Below, piece after piece: positions 16,507 to 25,444 of a DNA stretch of 64,000 bases. Numbering within the stretch: the stretch's first letter is position 1; each line of letters opens with the position of its first letter. The notes under the pieces were generated by a model. It saw nothing but the letters and a program-made list of their open reading frames with translations, was not told where the DNA came from and did not search any database. Origin of the DNA: Marinobacter sp. SS21 (GTDB taxonomy: Bacteria; Pseudomonadota; Gammaproteobacteria; Pseudomonadales; Oleiphilaceae); contig NZ_JAQNDA010000004.1 in assembly GCF_028369065.1 (NCBI RefSeq), forward strand, positions 1-64,000, written 5' to 3'. The position numbers and the translations under genes were made by a program.

Positions 16507-16541
16507 ACTATAGCAATCCGACCGTGATGATTTTGTGACAG
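16507..16541 (-). promoter_or_regulatory. Promoter of the small RNA with a PHO-box-like element
   Basis: On the minus strand TATAGT (16512-16507) is a good -10, with the start expected near 16500. The -35 hexamer is poor (CAAAAT), as expected for an activated promoter. Eleven bases upstream of the -10 lies CTGTCAC-AAAA-TCATCAC (16541-16524): a perfect first PhoB half-site, the right spacer, and a second half-site with four of seven matches. The spacing to the -10 matches that of the pstS and phoB promoters in this window. Confidence 0.5.
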
Positions 16542-16659
16542 TGTCGTAGTTATATCGGCCGGATTGCAGAGGGCGTTGATAAAGGGTATAAAAATCAGTT
16601 GATTAAAATGGTTTGCTGGCGAAGTGCTCGGCCTGCGCACGCAACTTTGACGAAAAATC

Positions 16660-17103
16660 TCACCGCTTTGTGAGAGATCTCGCACACTGGCGCTGGTGAT
16701 TGTCGCACTGGTCGGGGCTGCCGGCTGCGAGGGCCTGCCAGCGCCGCAACAGCGGCCACAGCATCAGGCCCAGCAGGATCCCGACGCCATCCGCCAGCAT
16801 ATCCGCGCCGGAAAATTCCCGGTGGTCGAGCTGGCTCTGGATCAGTTCGATGGCAACGCCGTAGCTGGCCAGGGCAATCACCACCGGTAGCCGACGGGCC
16901 CCGGGCCAGCCCAGACGCGCCAGCAAGGTCAGTTCGAGAAACGCCAGCAGATGATTGAGCTTGTCACTCGGGGTGGCCGGCAGCGGGTAGGGCGAGCTGG
17001 TGGTGGCGAGATACAGGATGGCGACCACCGACAGGGCCAACGCGAAACGCCAGAAGCGCGGTTGGTCGATCAGCTTTGCCAGCGGCAACATCATGGTTTT
17101 CAT
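16660..17103 (-). CDS. VanZ-like family membrane protein
   Basis: This 147-residue small membrane protein has about four hydrophobic segments (about residues 17-35, 50-65, 73-90 and 100-120) and the VanZ-family pattern SDKLNHLLAFLELTLLA and HREFSGADMLADGVGILLG. VanZ-like proteins are widespread; a role in glycopeptide resistance applies only to enterococcal members, and the function here is unknown. The hydrophilic C-terminal tail (DQCDNHQRQCARSLTKR) overlaps the GacA box that serves the downstream small RNA, so that coding end doubles as regulatory DNA. The gene is divergent from cysZ. Confidence 0.75.
   Translation of the reverse strand: MKTMMLPLAKLIDQPRFWRFALALSVVAILYLATTSSPYPLPATPSDKLNHLLAFLELTLLARLGWPGARRLPVVIALASYGVAIELIQSQLDHREFSGADMLADGVGILLGLMLWPLLRRWQALAAGSPDQCDNHQRQCARSLTKR
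16669..16686. promoter_or_regulatory. GacA/UvrY box upstream of the small RNA
   Basis: TGTGAGAGATCTCGCACA is an 18-bp near-palindrome matching the GacA/UvrY upstream activating sequence TGTAAG-N6-CTTACA, including the AGATCT centre. Its centre lies about 177 bp upstream of the predicted RNA start, the distance typical for rsmY/rsmZ/csrB promoters. It overlaps the 3' end of the vanZ-like gene. Confidence 0.85.
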
Positions 17104-17194
17104 AGGCGTTCAGGCTGTTGGCTCAGGCGTATCATGATATGCTTTGCGCCCCGTTACTGTCACTGCGGCAATCACCAGCGGAGCACCTGACACC

Positions 17195-17947
17195 ATGTTC
17201 AAAGGCAACTTTTTCCACGGCCTGGGTTATCTGGCGGAGGGGTTCCGGCTGATCCGGCAGCCGGGCCTGCGGCTGTTCGTCATCATTCCCCTGTGCCTCA
17301 ATATTCTTTTGTTTGCCCTGCTTTTTTACCTGCTCGCCGAATTCTTTGCCATGCTGATTGCCACTGCCATGGGCTGGTTGCCGGATTGGGCCTGGCTGCA
17401 GAGCCTGGACTGGCTGTTCTGGATTCTGTACGGCGCGGTGATCCTGCTGATGCTGGCCTACGGTTTTGTGATCGTCGCCAATCTGATCGGCTCGCCGTTC
17501 TACGGTTATCTGGCTGAGCTGACCGAGAAACTGCTGACCGGGGAAGACTTGGGCGTGGACGGCGGCTGGAGCCAGCTCATCAAGGACATTCCCCACGCCC
17601 TGTGGCGGGAGGTGCAAAAAATCATGTACTACCTGCCGCGGGCGCTCGGCCTGTTCATTCTCGGCCTGATCCCGGTCGTCAACCTGGTGGCGGCGCTACT
17701 GTGGTTCCTGTTCAACTGTTGGATGATGGCGCTGCAGTACGTCGACTACCCGGCGGACAACAACCGGGTGAGTTTCCCGCTGCTGCGGCAACAGCTGGCC
17801 CAACGCCGGCTGTCGGCGTTGGGCTTTGGCTTGCCGGTGGCCCTCGCGGCGATGGTGCCGGTGCTTAACCTGTTCGTGGTGCCCGCAGCCGTCTGCGGCG
17901 CCACCGCCTTCTGGGTGCGAGAATCCCGCTTACCGTTAACGCAATAA
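17195..17947 (+). CDS. cysZ: Sulfate transporter CysZ
   Basis: This is an inner-membrane protein of 250 residues, the usual CysZ length. It has several long hydrophobic segments (about residues 25-55, 65-95, 145-185 and 205-235) and the family patterns GLGYLAEGFRLIRQPGLRLF, VIVANLIGSPFYGYLAE and ALQYVDYPADNN. CysZ mediates sulfate uptake for cysteine biosynthesis. Start is ATG 17195 with GGAG upstream; the in-frame region before it belongs to the divergent promoter with the vanZ-like gene. It is followed 13 bp later by rapA, so the two may be co-transcribed. Confidence 0.93.
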   Translation: MFKGNFFHGLGYLAEGFRLIRQPGLRLFVIIPLCLNILLFALLFYLLAEFFAMLIATAMGWLPDWAWLQSLDWLFWILYGAVILLMLAYGFVIVANLIGSPFYGYLAELTEKLLTGEDLGVDGGWSQLIKDIPHALWREVQKIMYYLPRALGLFILGLIPVVNLVAALLWFLFNCWMMALQYVDYPADNNRVSFPLLRQQLAQRRLSALGFGLPVALAAMVPVLNLFVVPAAVCGATAFWVRESRLPLTQ

Positions 17948-17960
17948 TTTCGGAGGTTTT

Positions 17961-20795
17961 TTGGATACGTCAGATTTTGTCATAGGACAGCGCTGGGTCA
18001 GTCATAGCGATACCGGCCTGGGCCTTGGGATCGTCACTGATGTTTCCGGTCGTCGGGTCACCCTGGGGTTTCCGGCGGCAGATGAAGAGCGTACCTACGC
18101 CATCGACAACGCCCCCCTGGCGCGGGTGGTGTTTCAGATTGGCGAACATATTGAGACCTTCGACGGCGAACGCTTTACGGTGCGGGCGGTGGAAGATCTG
18201 GGCGGGGTCGTGTTGTACCACGCCGATGACGGCAACGGCGAGTTGCAGCAGCTTTCAGAGGTCAAGCTCAGCAGTTCGGTGAACTTCTCTGCCCCCCAGC
18301 AACGGCTGTTTGCCGGCCAGTTCGACCGCAACGGTGCCTTTCGCCTGCGAGTGGCGGCGATGCAGCATCTCGAACGGCTGAGGTCGTCGCCGGCCCAGGG
18401 CCTGATCGGTGCCCGTACCCAGCACCTGCCGCATCAGATTCACATCGCCCACGAAGTGGCGCGCCGATTCGCGCCACGGGTACTGCTGGCCGACGAAGTG
18501 GGGCTGGGCAAAACCATTGAGGCGGGGCTGATCCTGCACTACCAGCTGCACAGCGAAAGGGCACGCCGGGTGCTGCTTGTGGTGCCCGATTCCCTGGTGC
18601 ACCAGTGGCTGGTGGAAATGCTGAGGCGTTTCAACCTGCGCTTCGCCATTGTCGATCATAACCACTACAGCGCCGACTATGACGGTGACGATCCGGTGCT
18701 GGAAGAGCGGGGGAATCCGTTCGAGGCCGAACAGCTGGTGCTGTGTAGCCTGGATTTTCTGACCCGAAACCGGACCGCGCAAACCGATGCCGAAGCCGCC
18801 GGCTGGGATCTGCTGGTGGTGGACGAGGCCCACCATCTGGCCTGGAGCCCGGACGGGGCGAGTGCCGAATACCAGGTGATCGAACGTCTGGCAGAGCTGA
18901 CCCGCGGCCTGCTGCTGCTGACCGCCACCCCGGAGCAGGTGGGTGTGGCCAGTCATTTTGCCCGCCTGCGGCTGCTGGACCCGGCCCGTTTTCACGACCT
19001 GGAGGCGTTTCGCCAGCAGGAACAGGATTACGAGCGGATCAATCAGGTGGTTCGGACCCTGTTGGCTCAGCCGGGTGCTCCCGGTGACGTCGAGCAGGCG
19101 GTGCTGCGGACCTGGTTGGGGGCTGAGCTGGACACCATGTTGCAGGCCGAGGATCCGGTGATCACCATTGTTGATGCCCTGCTCGACCGTCACGGGACCG
19201 GCCGGGTGCTGTTCCGCAATACCCGGGCCGCCATTCAGGGCTTTCCCGAGCGGCGGCCGGAGCCGGTCGAGCTGCCGTGCCCGGAACTCTATCGTGATCG
19301 CCTCCAGGGATGCGTGGGGCTTACCCCCGAGTGTGGCTTGGCGGCTGAAGACTGGCTTGCCGCCGACCCCCGGGTGGCCTGGCTGGAGCAGACCCTGACC
19401 TCGCTCAAACGGGAGAAGGTGGTGGTGATCTGCGCCCACGCCGAAACCGCCATGGCCCTGGAATACCATCTCCAGCTGCGGGCCGGTATCCGCAGCGCGG
19501 CGTTTCACGAACACCTGAGCCTGGTGGAACGGGACCGGGCGGCGGCCTATTTCGCGGAGAGCGAGCAGGGCGCACAGGCGCTGATCTGTTCGGAGATCGG
19601 CAGTGAGGGGCGCAACTTCCAGTTCGCCCACCACCTGATCCTGTTCGATCTGCCGGTGAACCCGGATCTGCTGGAACAGCGGATCGGCCGCCTCGATCGT
19701 ATCGGCCAGACCGAAACCATCCATATCCACCTGCCTTATCTGGCGGGTGGCGCCCAGGAACAGCAGTACCGCTGGTTCCATGAAGGTCTCAATGCGTTTG
19801 CACAAAGCTGTGCGGTCGGTGTTGCGGTGAAGGATAAGCTGGCTGAGGAGTGGCAGGCGGTACTGGACGGAGAAGGGGACCGCGACGCGCTGATCGCCCG
19901 CACCCGGGACGAAGCCGACCGGCTCCGGGCGCTGCTGCAGAACGGTCGCGATGCGCTGATCGAGCTCAATTCCTGCCGCCGTGACCAGGCGCAGGCGTTG
20001 ATTGCGGCGATCGAGGCGGAAGAGGCGGAAGCGCCGGTGCGGGAATTCATGATGGAGGCCTGCGACATCCTCGGTGTCGATGTGGAGGACCACTCCGAGC
20101 ACGCCGACGTGCTGCGGCCCAGCGAACAGCGCCACACCGGTCATGTGCCGGACCTGCCGGAGGATGGCCTGACCGTGACCTGGGACCGGCAACAGGCTTT
20201 GGAGCGCGAAGACATGGCCTTCATGAGCTGGGAACACCCGCTGGTGACCGGCGTGATGGAGTCGGTCACCAGCACCGATCTCGGCAAGGCGGCGTTGGCC
20301 AGCCTCTCGGTCAAGGGGCTGCCACCCGGCACCCTGATGCTGGAGGCGCTGTTCACCGTGCACTGCCCGGCCCCGCAGGCCTTGCAGTTGTCCCGCTATT
20401 TGCCGTTGTCGCCGCTGCGATTGCTGGTGGATGTCTCGGGGCGGGATTTGTCGGCGGCGTTACCCCATGAGCGGCTCAACGACCTGTGTTCCAACATCCG
20501 TCGCCGCACTGCCCAGGCGGTGGTGCCCAAGATCCGTGCCGAAGTGGAAACCATGGTGGATCACGCCGAGACCCTGGCCGATAACCAGCTTGAGCCCTTG
20601 CGTGACGCTGCGTTGGCGCGGGTGCGGGCGTTCTTCAATCCGGAAATCGATCGCCTCAGGGCGTTGCAGCGGACCAACCCCGCCATCCGTGCCGAGGAAA
20701 TCGATTTCTTCGAAGCGCAACTGGCCGCCAGCGAGCAGGCCGTGGGGCGGGCTTCGCTGGCATTGGAAGGCATTCGGGTGATTGTCACCTCGTGA
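17961..20795 (+). CDS. rapA: RNA polymerase-associated ATPase RapA
   Basis: This 944-residue Swi2/Snf2 ATPase is close to E. coli RapA (968). It has N-terminal Tudor-like domains (residues 1-105), helicase motif I ADEVGLGKTIEAG, motif II DEAHH, motif III LLLTATPEQ, motif V ICSEIGSEGRNFQF and motif VI QRIGRLDRIGQ, then the RapA-specific C-terminal region. RapA binds RNA polymerase and promotes its recycling after termination. Start is TTG 17961 with CGGAGG about six bases upstream; no nearer ATG fits. It follows cysZ closely. Confidence 0.96.
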   Translation: MDTSDFVIGQRWVSHSDTGLGLGIVTDVSGRRVTLGFPAADEERTYAIDNAPLARVVFQIGEHIETFDGERFTVRAVEDLGGVVLYHADDGNGELQQLSEVKLSSSVNFSAPQQRLFAGQFDRNGAFRLRVAAMQHLERLRSSPAQGLIGARTQHLPHQIHIAHEVARRFAPRVLLADEVGLGKTIEAGLILHYQLHSERARRVLLVVPDSLVHQWLVEMLRRFNLRFAIVDHNHYSADYDGDDPVLEERGNPFEAEQLVLCSLDFLTRNRTAQTDAEAAGWDLLVVDEAHHLAWSPDGASAEYQVIERLAELTRGLLLLTATPEQVGVASHFARLRLLDPARFHDLEAFRQQEQDYERINQVVRTLLAQPGAPGDVEQAVLRTWLGAELDTMLQAEDPVITIVDALLDRHGTGRVLFRNTRAAIQGFPERRPEPVELPCPELYRDRLQGCVGLTPECGLAAEDWLAADPRVAWLEQTLTSLKREKVVVICAHAETAMALEYHLQLRAGIRSAAFHEHLSLVERDRAAAYFAESEQGAQALICSEIGSEGRNFQFAHHLILFDLPVNPDLLEQRIGRLDRIGQTETIHIHLPYLAGGAQEQQYRWFHEGLNAFAQSCAVGVAVKDKLAEEWQAVLDGEGDRDALIARTRDEADRLRALLQNGRDALIELNSCRRDQAQALIAAIEAEEAEAPVREFMMEACDILGVDVEDHSEHADVLRPSEQRHTGHVPDLPEDGLTVTWDRQQALEREDMAFMSWEHPLVTGVMESVTSTDLGKAALASLSVKGLPPGTLMLEALFTVHCPAPQALQLSRYLPLSPLRLLVDVSGRDLSAALPHERLNDLCSNIRRRTAQAVVPKIRAEVETMVDHAETLADNQLEPLRDAALARVRAFFNPEIDRLRALQRTNPAIRAEEIDFFEAQLAASEQAVGRASLALEGIRVIVTS

Positions 20796-20969
20796 GTTGA
20801 CGGCAACGGCCTGGCGAGTAACCATCTAGGATGAGTTCAAGGCTCGCTGAGCGTTGTCAGAAAAGCAGTTCCAGGTAACTGGAGAGTGGAGGCTTACCGC
20901 CGCGACTGGCGGCGTGCTTCCCGTGCAGTCTTCAGGAAACATTCAACGGCTCCCTAAGGATGAGTGGCT

Positions 20970-23420
20970 ATGATGACGTTAATCCTGTCTCTAATTGCTG
21001 TCGCTGGCGTTTTGGTGGTCATGCGTAATGAATCCGGGGCCAGGCCCGCCATTACCCTGCTGGTGGTGATCGGCGTGGCCTCGCTGCTGTTCGCCTCCGC
21101 TACCCTGGCGCTGGTGCTGTTCGCAACCGCTGCCGCGACTGCGGCCTGCGGCCTGCCGGGCTTCCGCCAGAGTTGGCTGACGCCGCGGATTTTCGATCTG
21201 TTCAAGAAGGTGGCGCCGAAGGTTTCCGAAACCGAACGCACCGCCCTGGAGGCCGGTACGGTGGGCTGGGACGGCGAACTGTTCAGCGGTCGCCCGGACT
21301 GGCACAACCTGCTGATCAATCGCAATACCGGACTGACAGACGAGGAACAGGCCTTCGTCGATCAGCAGTGCACCACCGCCATCGCCATGTGCAATGCCTG
21401 GGATGTCGCGGTCGACCGGGCCGATCTGCCGCCGGAGCTGTGGGCGTTTCTGAAACGGGAAAAGTTCTTCGGCATGATCATTCCCAAGGAATACGGTGGC
21501 CTGGGATTCTCCGCCAAGGCTCAGACCGCGGTCTTGCAGAAGCTGGCCCCCAACGAGTCCCTGATGGTGACCGTGGGTGTACCCAACTCCCTCGGGCCGG
21601 GCGAGCTGTTGCTCAAGTACGGCACCGAGGAGCAGAAGCAGCATTACCTGCCACGGCTGGCGGATGGTCGCGAGATTCCCTGTTTCGGCCTGACCGGGCC
21701 GCGCGCCGGTTCTGACGCCACCTCCATTCCCGATACCGGCATCGTCTGCAAGGGCACGTTCGAGGGCAAGGAGGTGCTTGGCCTCAAGCTGAATTTCGAC
21801 AAGCGCTGGATCACCCTGGCACCGGTGGCCACGGTGGTGGGGTTGGCCTTCCGCATGTTCGATCCCGACGGCCTGCTGGGGGATACCAGGGATTACGGCA
21901 TCACCTGCGCGCTGATTCCCCGTGACACCAAGGGCATGGACATCGGTCGCCGCCATTGCCCCATTGGCAGTCCGTTCCTCAACGGGCCGATCAAGGGCAA
22001 GGACGTGTTCATCCCGCTGGAGTACATCATTGGCGGCCAGGACATGGCTGGCCAGGGCTGGCGGATGCTGGTGGAATGCCTGTCCGTTGGCCGTTGCATT
22101 ACCCTGCCGTCCGGCGCTGCCGGAGCGGCGGCTTACGCGGTGGGTACCGCCGGTGGTTTCACCCGGGTGCGTCGCCAGTTCAATACCCCGGTGGCGGAGA
22201 TGGAGGGGGTGCAGGAACCGCTGGCGCGCATCGCCGCCCATGCCTACATCGCCCAGGCCGCGGTGAATCAGACCGCGAACATGGTGGACCGGGGCGAGAA
22301 GCCCTCGGTGCCGTCGGCGATCCTGAAGTACCACCTGACCGAGTACCAGCGGAACGTGCTGACTGACGCCATGGATGTCCACGGCGGCAAGGCGGTTACC
22401 CTGGGGCCCCGCAACTACCTGGGTATCAGCTTCGCCGGCACCGCCGTTTCCATCACGGTGGAGGGCGCCAACATCATGACCCGCAGCCTGATGATCTTCG
22501 GCCAGGGCGCCATCCGCTGCCACCCCTATGTGCTGGATGAGCTGGCGGCCAAGGACAACGACGACATCGCGGCCTTCGACCGGGCCTTTTTCGGTCACGC
22601 CGGGCTGATTTTCGGCAACGCAGCCCGCGCCTTCACCCAGGCGCTGGGGTTGGGGCGGCCGGAAGTGCCCTTTGACAGCGCTTCGCGGCGCTACGCCCAA
22701 GGCGTGGCTCGGTTCAGTGCCGCCTTTGGCCTGTGTGCCGATGCCGCCATGACCACCCTGGGTGCCGAACTCAAGATGCGCGAGCTGATCTCCGCCCGCT
22801 TGGGCGATATGCTGTCCAACCTGTATCTGGCGTCGATGGTGCTCAAGCACTGGTACGAAGCGCAGCCGGCAGAGGGCGAGAAGGAGATCATGCAGTACAG
22901 CCTGCGGCTGTTGCTGCACCGGACCGAGGCGGCCCTGGAGGAGTTTCTCCAGAACCTGCCCAACCGGCCGGTGGCCGTCGCCTTGCGGGGCATCACCATG
23001 CCGCTGGGGCAGCGTTGGGACAAGCCCCATGACGACACCACCCGGGCCCTGGCCCGCGCCATCTCCACCGACAGCCCCTTGCGCAGCCGGCTGCTGGCCG
23101 GTGCCTGGACCACGCCAGGGGAGCTGGGCAATGCCAACCCGGTGGCTCGCTACAATGCCCTGTTAGCGGATTATCCCCATGCCGAGGACCTCTACCGCAA
23201 GGTGACCAAGGCCTATGCCAAGGGGCAGCTACCGATGGAGGCGCTGCACCCGGAACAACGGGTGGAGGCGGCGCTGCAGGCGGAACTCATCAGCGAGCAG
23301 GACGCCGAGTTCATGCGACGTTACGAGGCCGAAGTGCTGGAGCTGCTCAGTGTTGACGACTTCCCGTTCGACGCTTTCGCTCACAACAAGGAAACGGTGA
23401 TCGAGCACAACGCCGCTTGA
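20970..23420 (+). CDS. fadE: Acyl-CoA dehydrogenase FadE
   Basis: This 816-residue acyl-CoA dehydrogenase is of the large FadE type (E. coli FadE is 814). The N-terminus has two hydrophobic segments (MTLILSLIAVAGVLVV and TLLVVIGVASLLFASATLAL), then the flavoprotein core (FGMIIPKEYGGLGFSAKA, CFGLTGPRAGSDATSIPDTG, AMDVHGGKAVTLGPRNYLG) and a C-terminal extension. It catalyses the first step of fatty acid beta-oxidation and passes electrons to ETF. ATG 20970 is preferred, with AAGGA nine bases upstream; GTG 20964 is in frame. It is probably monocistronic, with 160 bp upstream to rapA. Confidence 0.95.
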   Translation: MMTLILSLIAVAGVLVVMRNESGARPAITLLVVIGVASLLFASATLALVLFATAAATAACGLPGFRQSWLTPRIFDLFKKVAPKVSETERTALEAGTVGWDGELFSGRPDWHNLLINRNTGLTDEEQAFVDQQCTTAIAMCNAWDVAVDRADLPPELWAFLKREKFFGMIIPKEYGGLGFSAKAQTAVLQKLAPNESLMVTVGVPNSLGPGELLLKYGTEEQKQHYLPRLADGREIPCFGLTGPRAGSDATSIPDTGIVCKGTFEGKEVLGLKLNFDKRWITLAPVATVVGLAFRMFDPDGLLGDTRDYGITCALIPRDTKGMDIGRRHCPIGSPFLNGPIKGKDVFIPLEYIIGGQDMAGQGWRMLVECLSVGRCITLPSGAAGAAAYAVGTAGGFTRVRRQFNTPVAEMEGVQEPLARIAAHAYIAQAAVNQTANMVDRGEKPSVPSAILKYHLTEYQRNVLTDAMDVHGGKAVTLGPRNYLGISFAGTAVSITVEGANIMTRSLMIFGQGAIRCHPYVLDELAAKDNDDIAAFDRAFFGHAGLIFGNAARAFTQALGLGRPEVPFDSASRRYAQGVARFSAAFGLCADAAMTTLGAELKMRELISARLGDMLSNLYLASMVLKHWYEAQPAEGEKEIMQYSLRLLLHRTEAALEEFLQNLPNRPVAVALRGITMPLGQRWDKPHDDTTRALARAISTDSPLRSRLLAGAWTTPGELGNANPVARYNALLADYPHAEDLYRKVTKAYAKGQLPMEALHPEQRVEAALQAELISEQDAEFMRRYEAEVLELLSVDDFPFDAFAHNKETVIEHNAA

Positions 23421-23493
23421 TCCCAACCGTCGGGCGGGGCTAACGGCTGTGGCCGCCCGCTCCGCCGGCCCCCAGTGGAGACAAACGCAAGGT

Positions 23494-23874
23494 ATGTGGT
23501 GGTCGATTCTTGCCGTCAGTGGCGGCGCGGTGATCGGGGCGAATCTGCGCTGGGCGCTGGGGCTTTGGCTCAACAGCGAATACCACGTGCTGCCGCCGGG
23601 GACCCTGGTGGCTAACCTGGCCGGTGGCTGGTTGGTGGGGTTGCTGATCAGCTACTTCAGTCACGGTACGACGCTGGCACCGGAATGGCGACTGTTTGCC
23701 ATCACCGGGCTGTGTGGTGCGCTGACGACCTTCTCCACCTTCTCTCTGGAAATGTTCGCGGCCATCCAGGATGGCAAGTGGCTGATGGCGGTTCTGGGCT
23801 GTTTGGCCCATCTGTTGGGCTCGCTGATCATGGTTGCCCTGGGGGTCTACACCTTTAGTCTAGTACGTGGTTGA
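23494..23874 (+). CDS. crcB: Fluoride channel CrcB/Fluc
   Basis: This is a small 126-residue four-helix membrane protein. It shows the Fluc signatures GGAVIGANLRWALGL, TLVANLAGGWLVG (with the conserved pore Asn) and GLCGALTTFSTFS. CrcB exports toxic fluoride as a dual-topology dimer. Start is ATG 23494 (MWWSIL), because upstream in-frame residues are hydrophilic and not conserved in the family. No fluoride riboswitch could be recognised in the 73 bp between fadE and crcB, so its expression is probably constitutive or coupled to fadE. Confidence 0.93.
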   Translation: MWWSILAVSGGAVIGANLRWALGLWLNSEYHVLPPGTLVANLAGGWLVGLLISYFSHGTTLAPEWRLFAITGLCGALTTFSTFSLEMFAAIQDGKWLMAVLGCLAHLLGSLIMVALGVYTFSLVRG

Positions 23875-24106
23875 AATTGATCGGTATCTTCACCTATCGA
23901 TCGAAAATGCTCTTGGCAAGTCGCTGAACTAAGAGTAGAGTTCTCAGTGAAGGAAAGATTGGCAAAGCATTTCATGAATAAGACGTATCCCACCGTAGGT
24001 TGTAGTGCATCGTCCTGTTTTTGATTCCGCGAGTTAAGTTTTTCCGTTAACGTCAGTCGCAGTGGCTGCGATGACAACCCCAAGATTGATTTCAGGAAGT
24101 GTAAGT

Positions 24107-24313
24107 ATGTCTACAACTACCGGTACCGTTAAATTCTTCAATGAAACCAAGGGCTTCGGTTTTATCACTCGTGAAGATGGCCCGGACGTTTTCGTTCACT
24201 ACAGCGCTATTCAGGGCTCCGGTTTCAAGACCCTGGCCGAAGGCCAGCAGGTTGAGTTCACCGTGACCCAGGGCCAGAAAGGTCCTCAGGCGGAGAACGT
24301 GGTCGCCCTGTAA
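24107..24313 (+). CDS. Cold-shock-domain protein, CspA family
   Basis: This 68-residue single cold-shock domain carries RNP1 KGFGFIT and RNP2 VFVHYSAI. It binds single-stranded RNA and DNA and melts RNA structure. Start is ATG 24107 with AGGAAG upstream. About 230 bp of A/T-richer sequence precedes it with no other gene, consistent with the long 5' leader of cold-shock csp genes, but whether this member is cold-induced cannot be told. It has its own terminator. Confidence 0.95.
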   Translation: MSTTTGTVKFFNETKGFGFITREDGPDVFVHYSAIQGSGFKTLAEGQQVEFTVTQGQKGPQAENVVAL

Positions 24314-24332
24314 GCTACAGGCACCCGTTCAC

Positions 24333-24360
24333 AAAAAAGGCAGCCCAGGCTGCCTTTTTT
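24333..24360 (+). terminator. Terminator after the csp gene
   Basis: AAAAAAGGCAGCC pairs with GGCTGCCTTTTTT around a two-base loop, 19 bp after the stop. The A and T runs on either side let it also serve the convergent dienelactone hydrolase gene. Confidence 0.92.
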
Positions 24361-24422
24361 ATTGCGTTGAATTCAGCGGACGCTGGCTTCGCCCGGATCT
24401 TGGCGCGTTGCCGGGGCGCTCG

Positions 24423-25220
24423 CTAGCGCCCGAACAGGTCTTGGTAGAAGGCCAGGGTGCCTTGCCAGGTGCGCTCTGCGGCGGCCTGATCGTAGCCGAT
24501 GGGCATGCCGAACCGCTCCGCCAGCGCATCGGCAGCGGGATTGCTGAACGAGTGCAGGACCCCGGGGAAACTGGTCAGCGTGAGGTCGACGCCGGCGTCC
24601 TGCATCTCGGTCACCAGTTGTGCCACCTGGCTGGCGGGTACCATCTGGTCGGCGCCGCCGGTGTAGACCTGCACCCGGGCCCTGACCTGACCCGGTTCGG
24701 CCTGGATGGGGCCGGTCAGAGCGCCGTGGATGCTCACCACGCCGGCCAGGTCCACCCCAAGCCGCGCCATGTTGAGCACCACGGCGCCGCCGAAACAGTA
24801 GCCCTGGGCGGCGATCTTGCCCGCCGCCACGGTTGGATGCGCCTGCAACCACTCCAGGGCGGTCACGAAGCGCTGGCGTAACTGTTCGGCATCTGCGGTG
24901 GCCGCCTGCATGAAGCTGCGGGCGTCGTCGGGATGGTCCGCCACCTTACCGCCGCCATACATGTCGAGGGCAAACGCGGTGTAGCCCTCGCGGGCCAGTC
25001 TGTCCGCCTGCTGGCGAACGAAGTCATTGTGCCCCCACCATTCGTGCACGATCAGGATGCCTGGTCGCGTCTCACCTAGCGTCTCGTCGAAGGCCAGATA
25101 GCCGGTGTGGTCCTCGCCATTAACCTGATAGGTCACGGTTTCCGATTTCAGCTCGGCCTGAGCTGTTGCCGACACCAGCATCAGGGCCAGGGCGGTGGCC
25201 GGGATAGCGAACGCTTTCAT
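24423..25220 (-). CDS. Exported dienelactone hydrolase family protein
   Basis: This 265-residue alpha/beta hydrolase of the dienelactone hydrolase family has a signal peptide (cleavage about ATAQA-E, residue 22). The nucleophile is the cysteine of GYCFGG. The acid and histidine are in GGADQMV and VLHSFSN, and VHEWWGHNDFVR and ALDMYGGGKVADHP are family patterns. The classical enzyme opens dienelactones in chlorocatechol degradation, but exported homologues like this have unknown substrates. Start is ATG 25220, which places the hydrophobic signal at the N-terminus. It is a single gene, convergent with the csp gene. Confidence 0.85.
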   Translation of the reverse strand: MKAFAIPATALALMLVSATAQAELKSETVTYQVNGEDHTGYLAFDETLGETRPGILIVHEWWGHNDFVRQQADRLAREGYTAFALDMYGGGKVADHPDDARSFMQAATADAEQLRQRFVTALEWLQAHPTVAAGKIAAQGYCFGGAVVLNMARLGVDLAGVVSIHGALTGPIQAEPGQVRARVQVYTGGADQMVPASQVAQLVTEMQDAGVDLTLTSFPGVLHSFSNPAADALAERFGMPIGYDQAAAERTWQGTLAFYQDLFGR

Positions 25221-25444
25221 GTTTGAACTCCTTGGGTTTCCTGGATTTTCAGGGGGGCGTAGTTCGGGGGCTCCCAAAGCACCCTAAGTGTAATCGCTCC
25301 CGGTGATTTGTCAGGCCTGGGGAGGTGTCAGTGAGCGTGGCTGGGCGGTGGAGAAGTTGTCGGATCGGTGTTCATCTGCTGAACTTAAGGAGGCCTTTCG
25401 GGCTTTCTGAATGGCTGAACCCAGGTCCCAATGCGGCGGGCGGT

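Noticed and set aside
18255..20363. Long frames antisense to rapA, fadE, pstC and phoR
   Set aside because: High-GC codon usage leaves long antisense frames open; the opposite strands hold clear, well-known genes and the antisense translations match no family.
23421..23493. Fluoride riboswitch before crcB
   Set aside because: The spacer is too short and lacks the conserved riboswitch elements.
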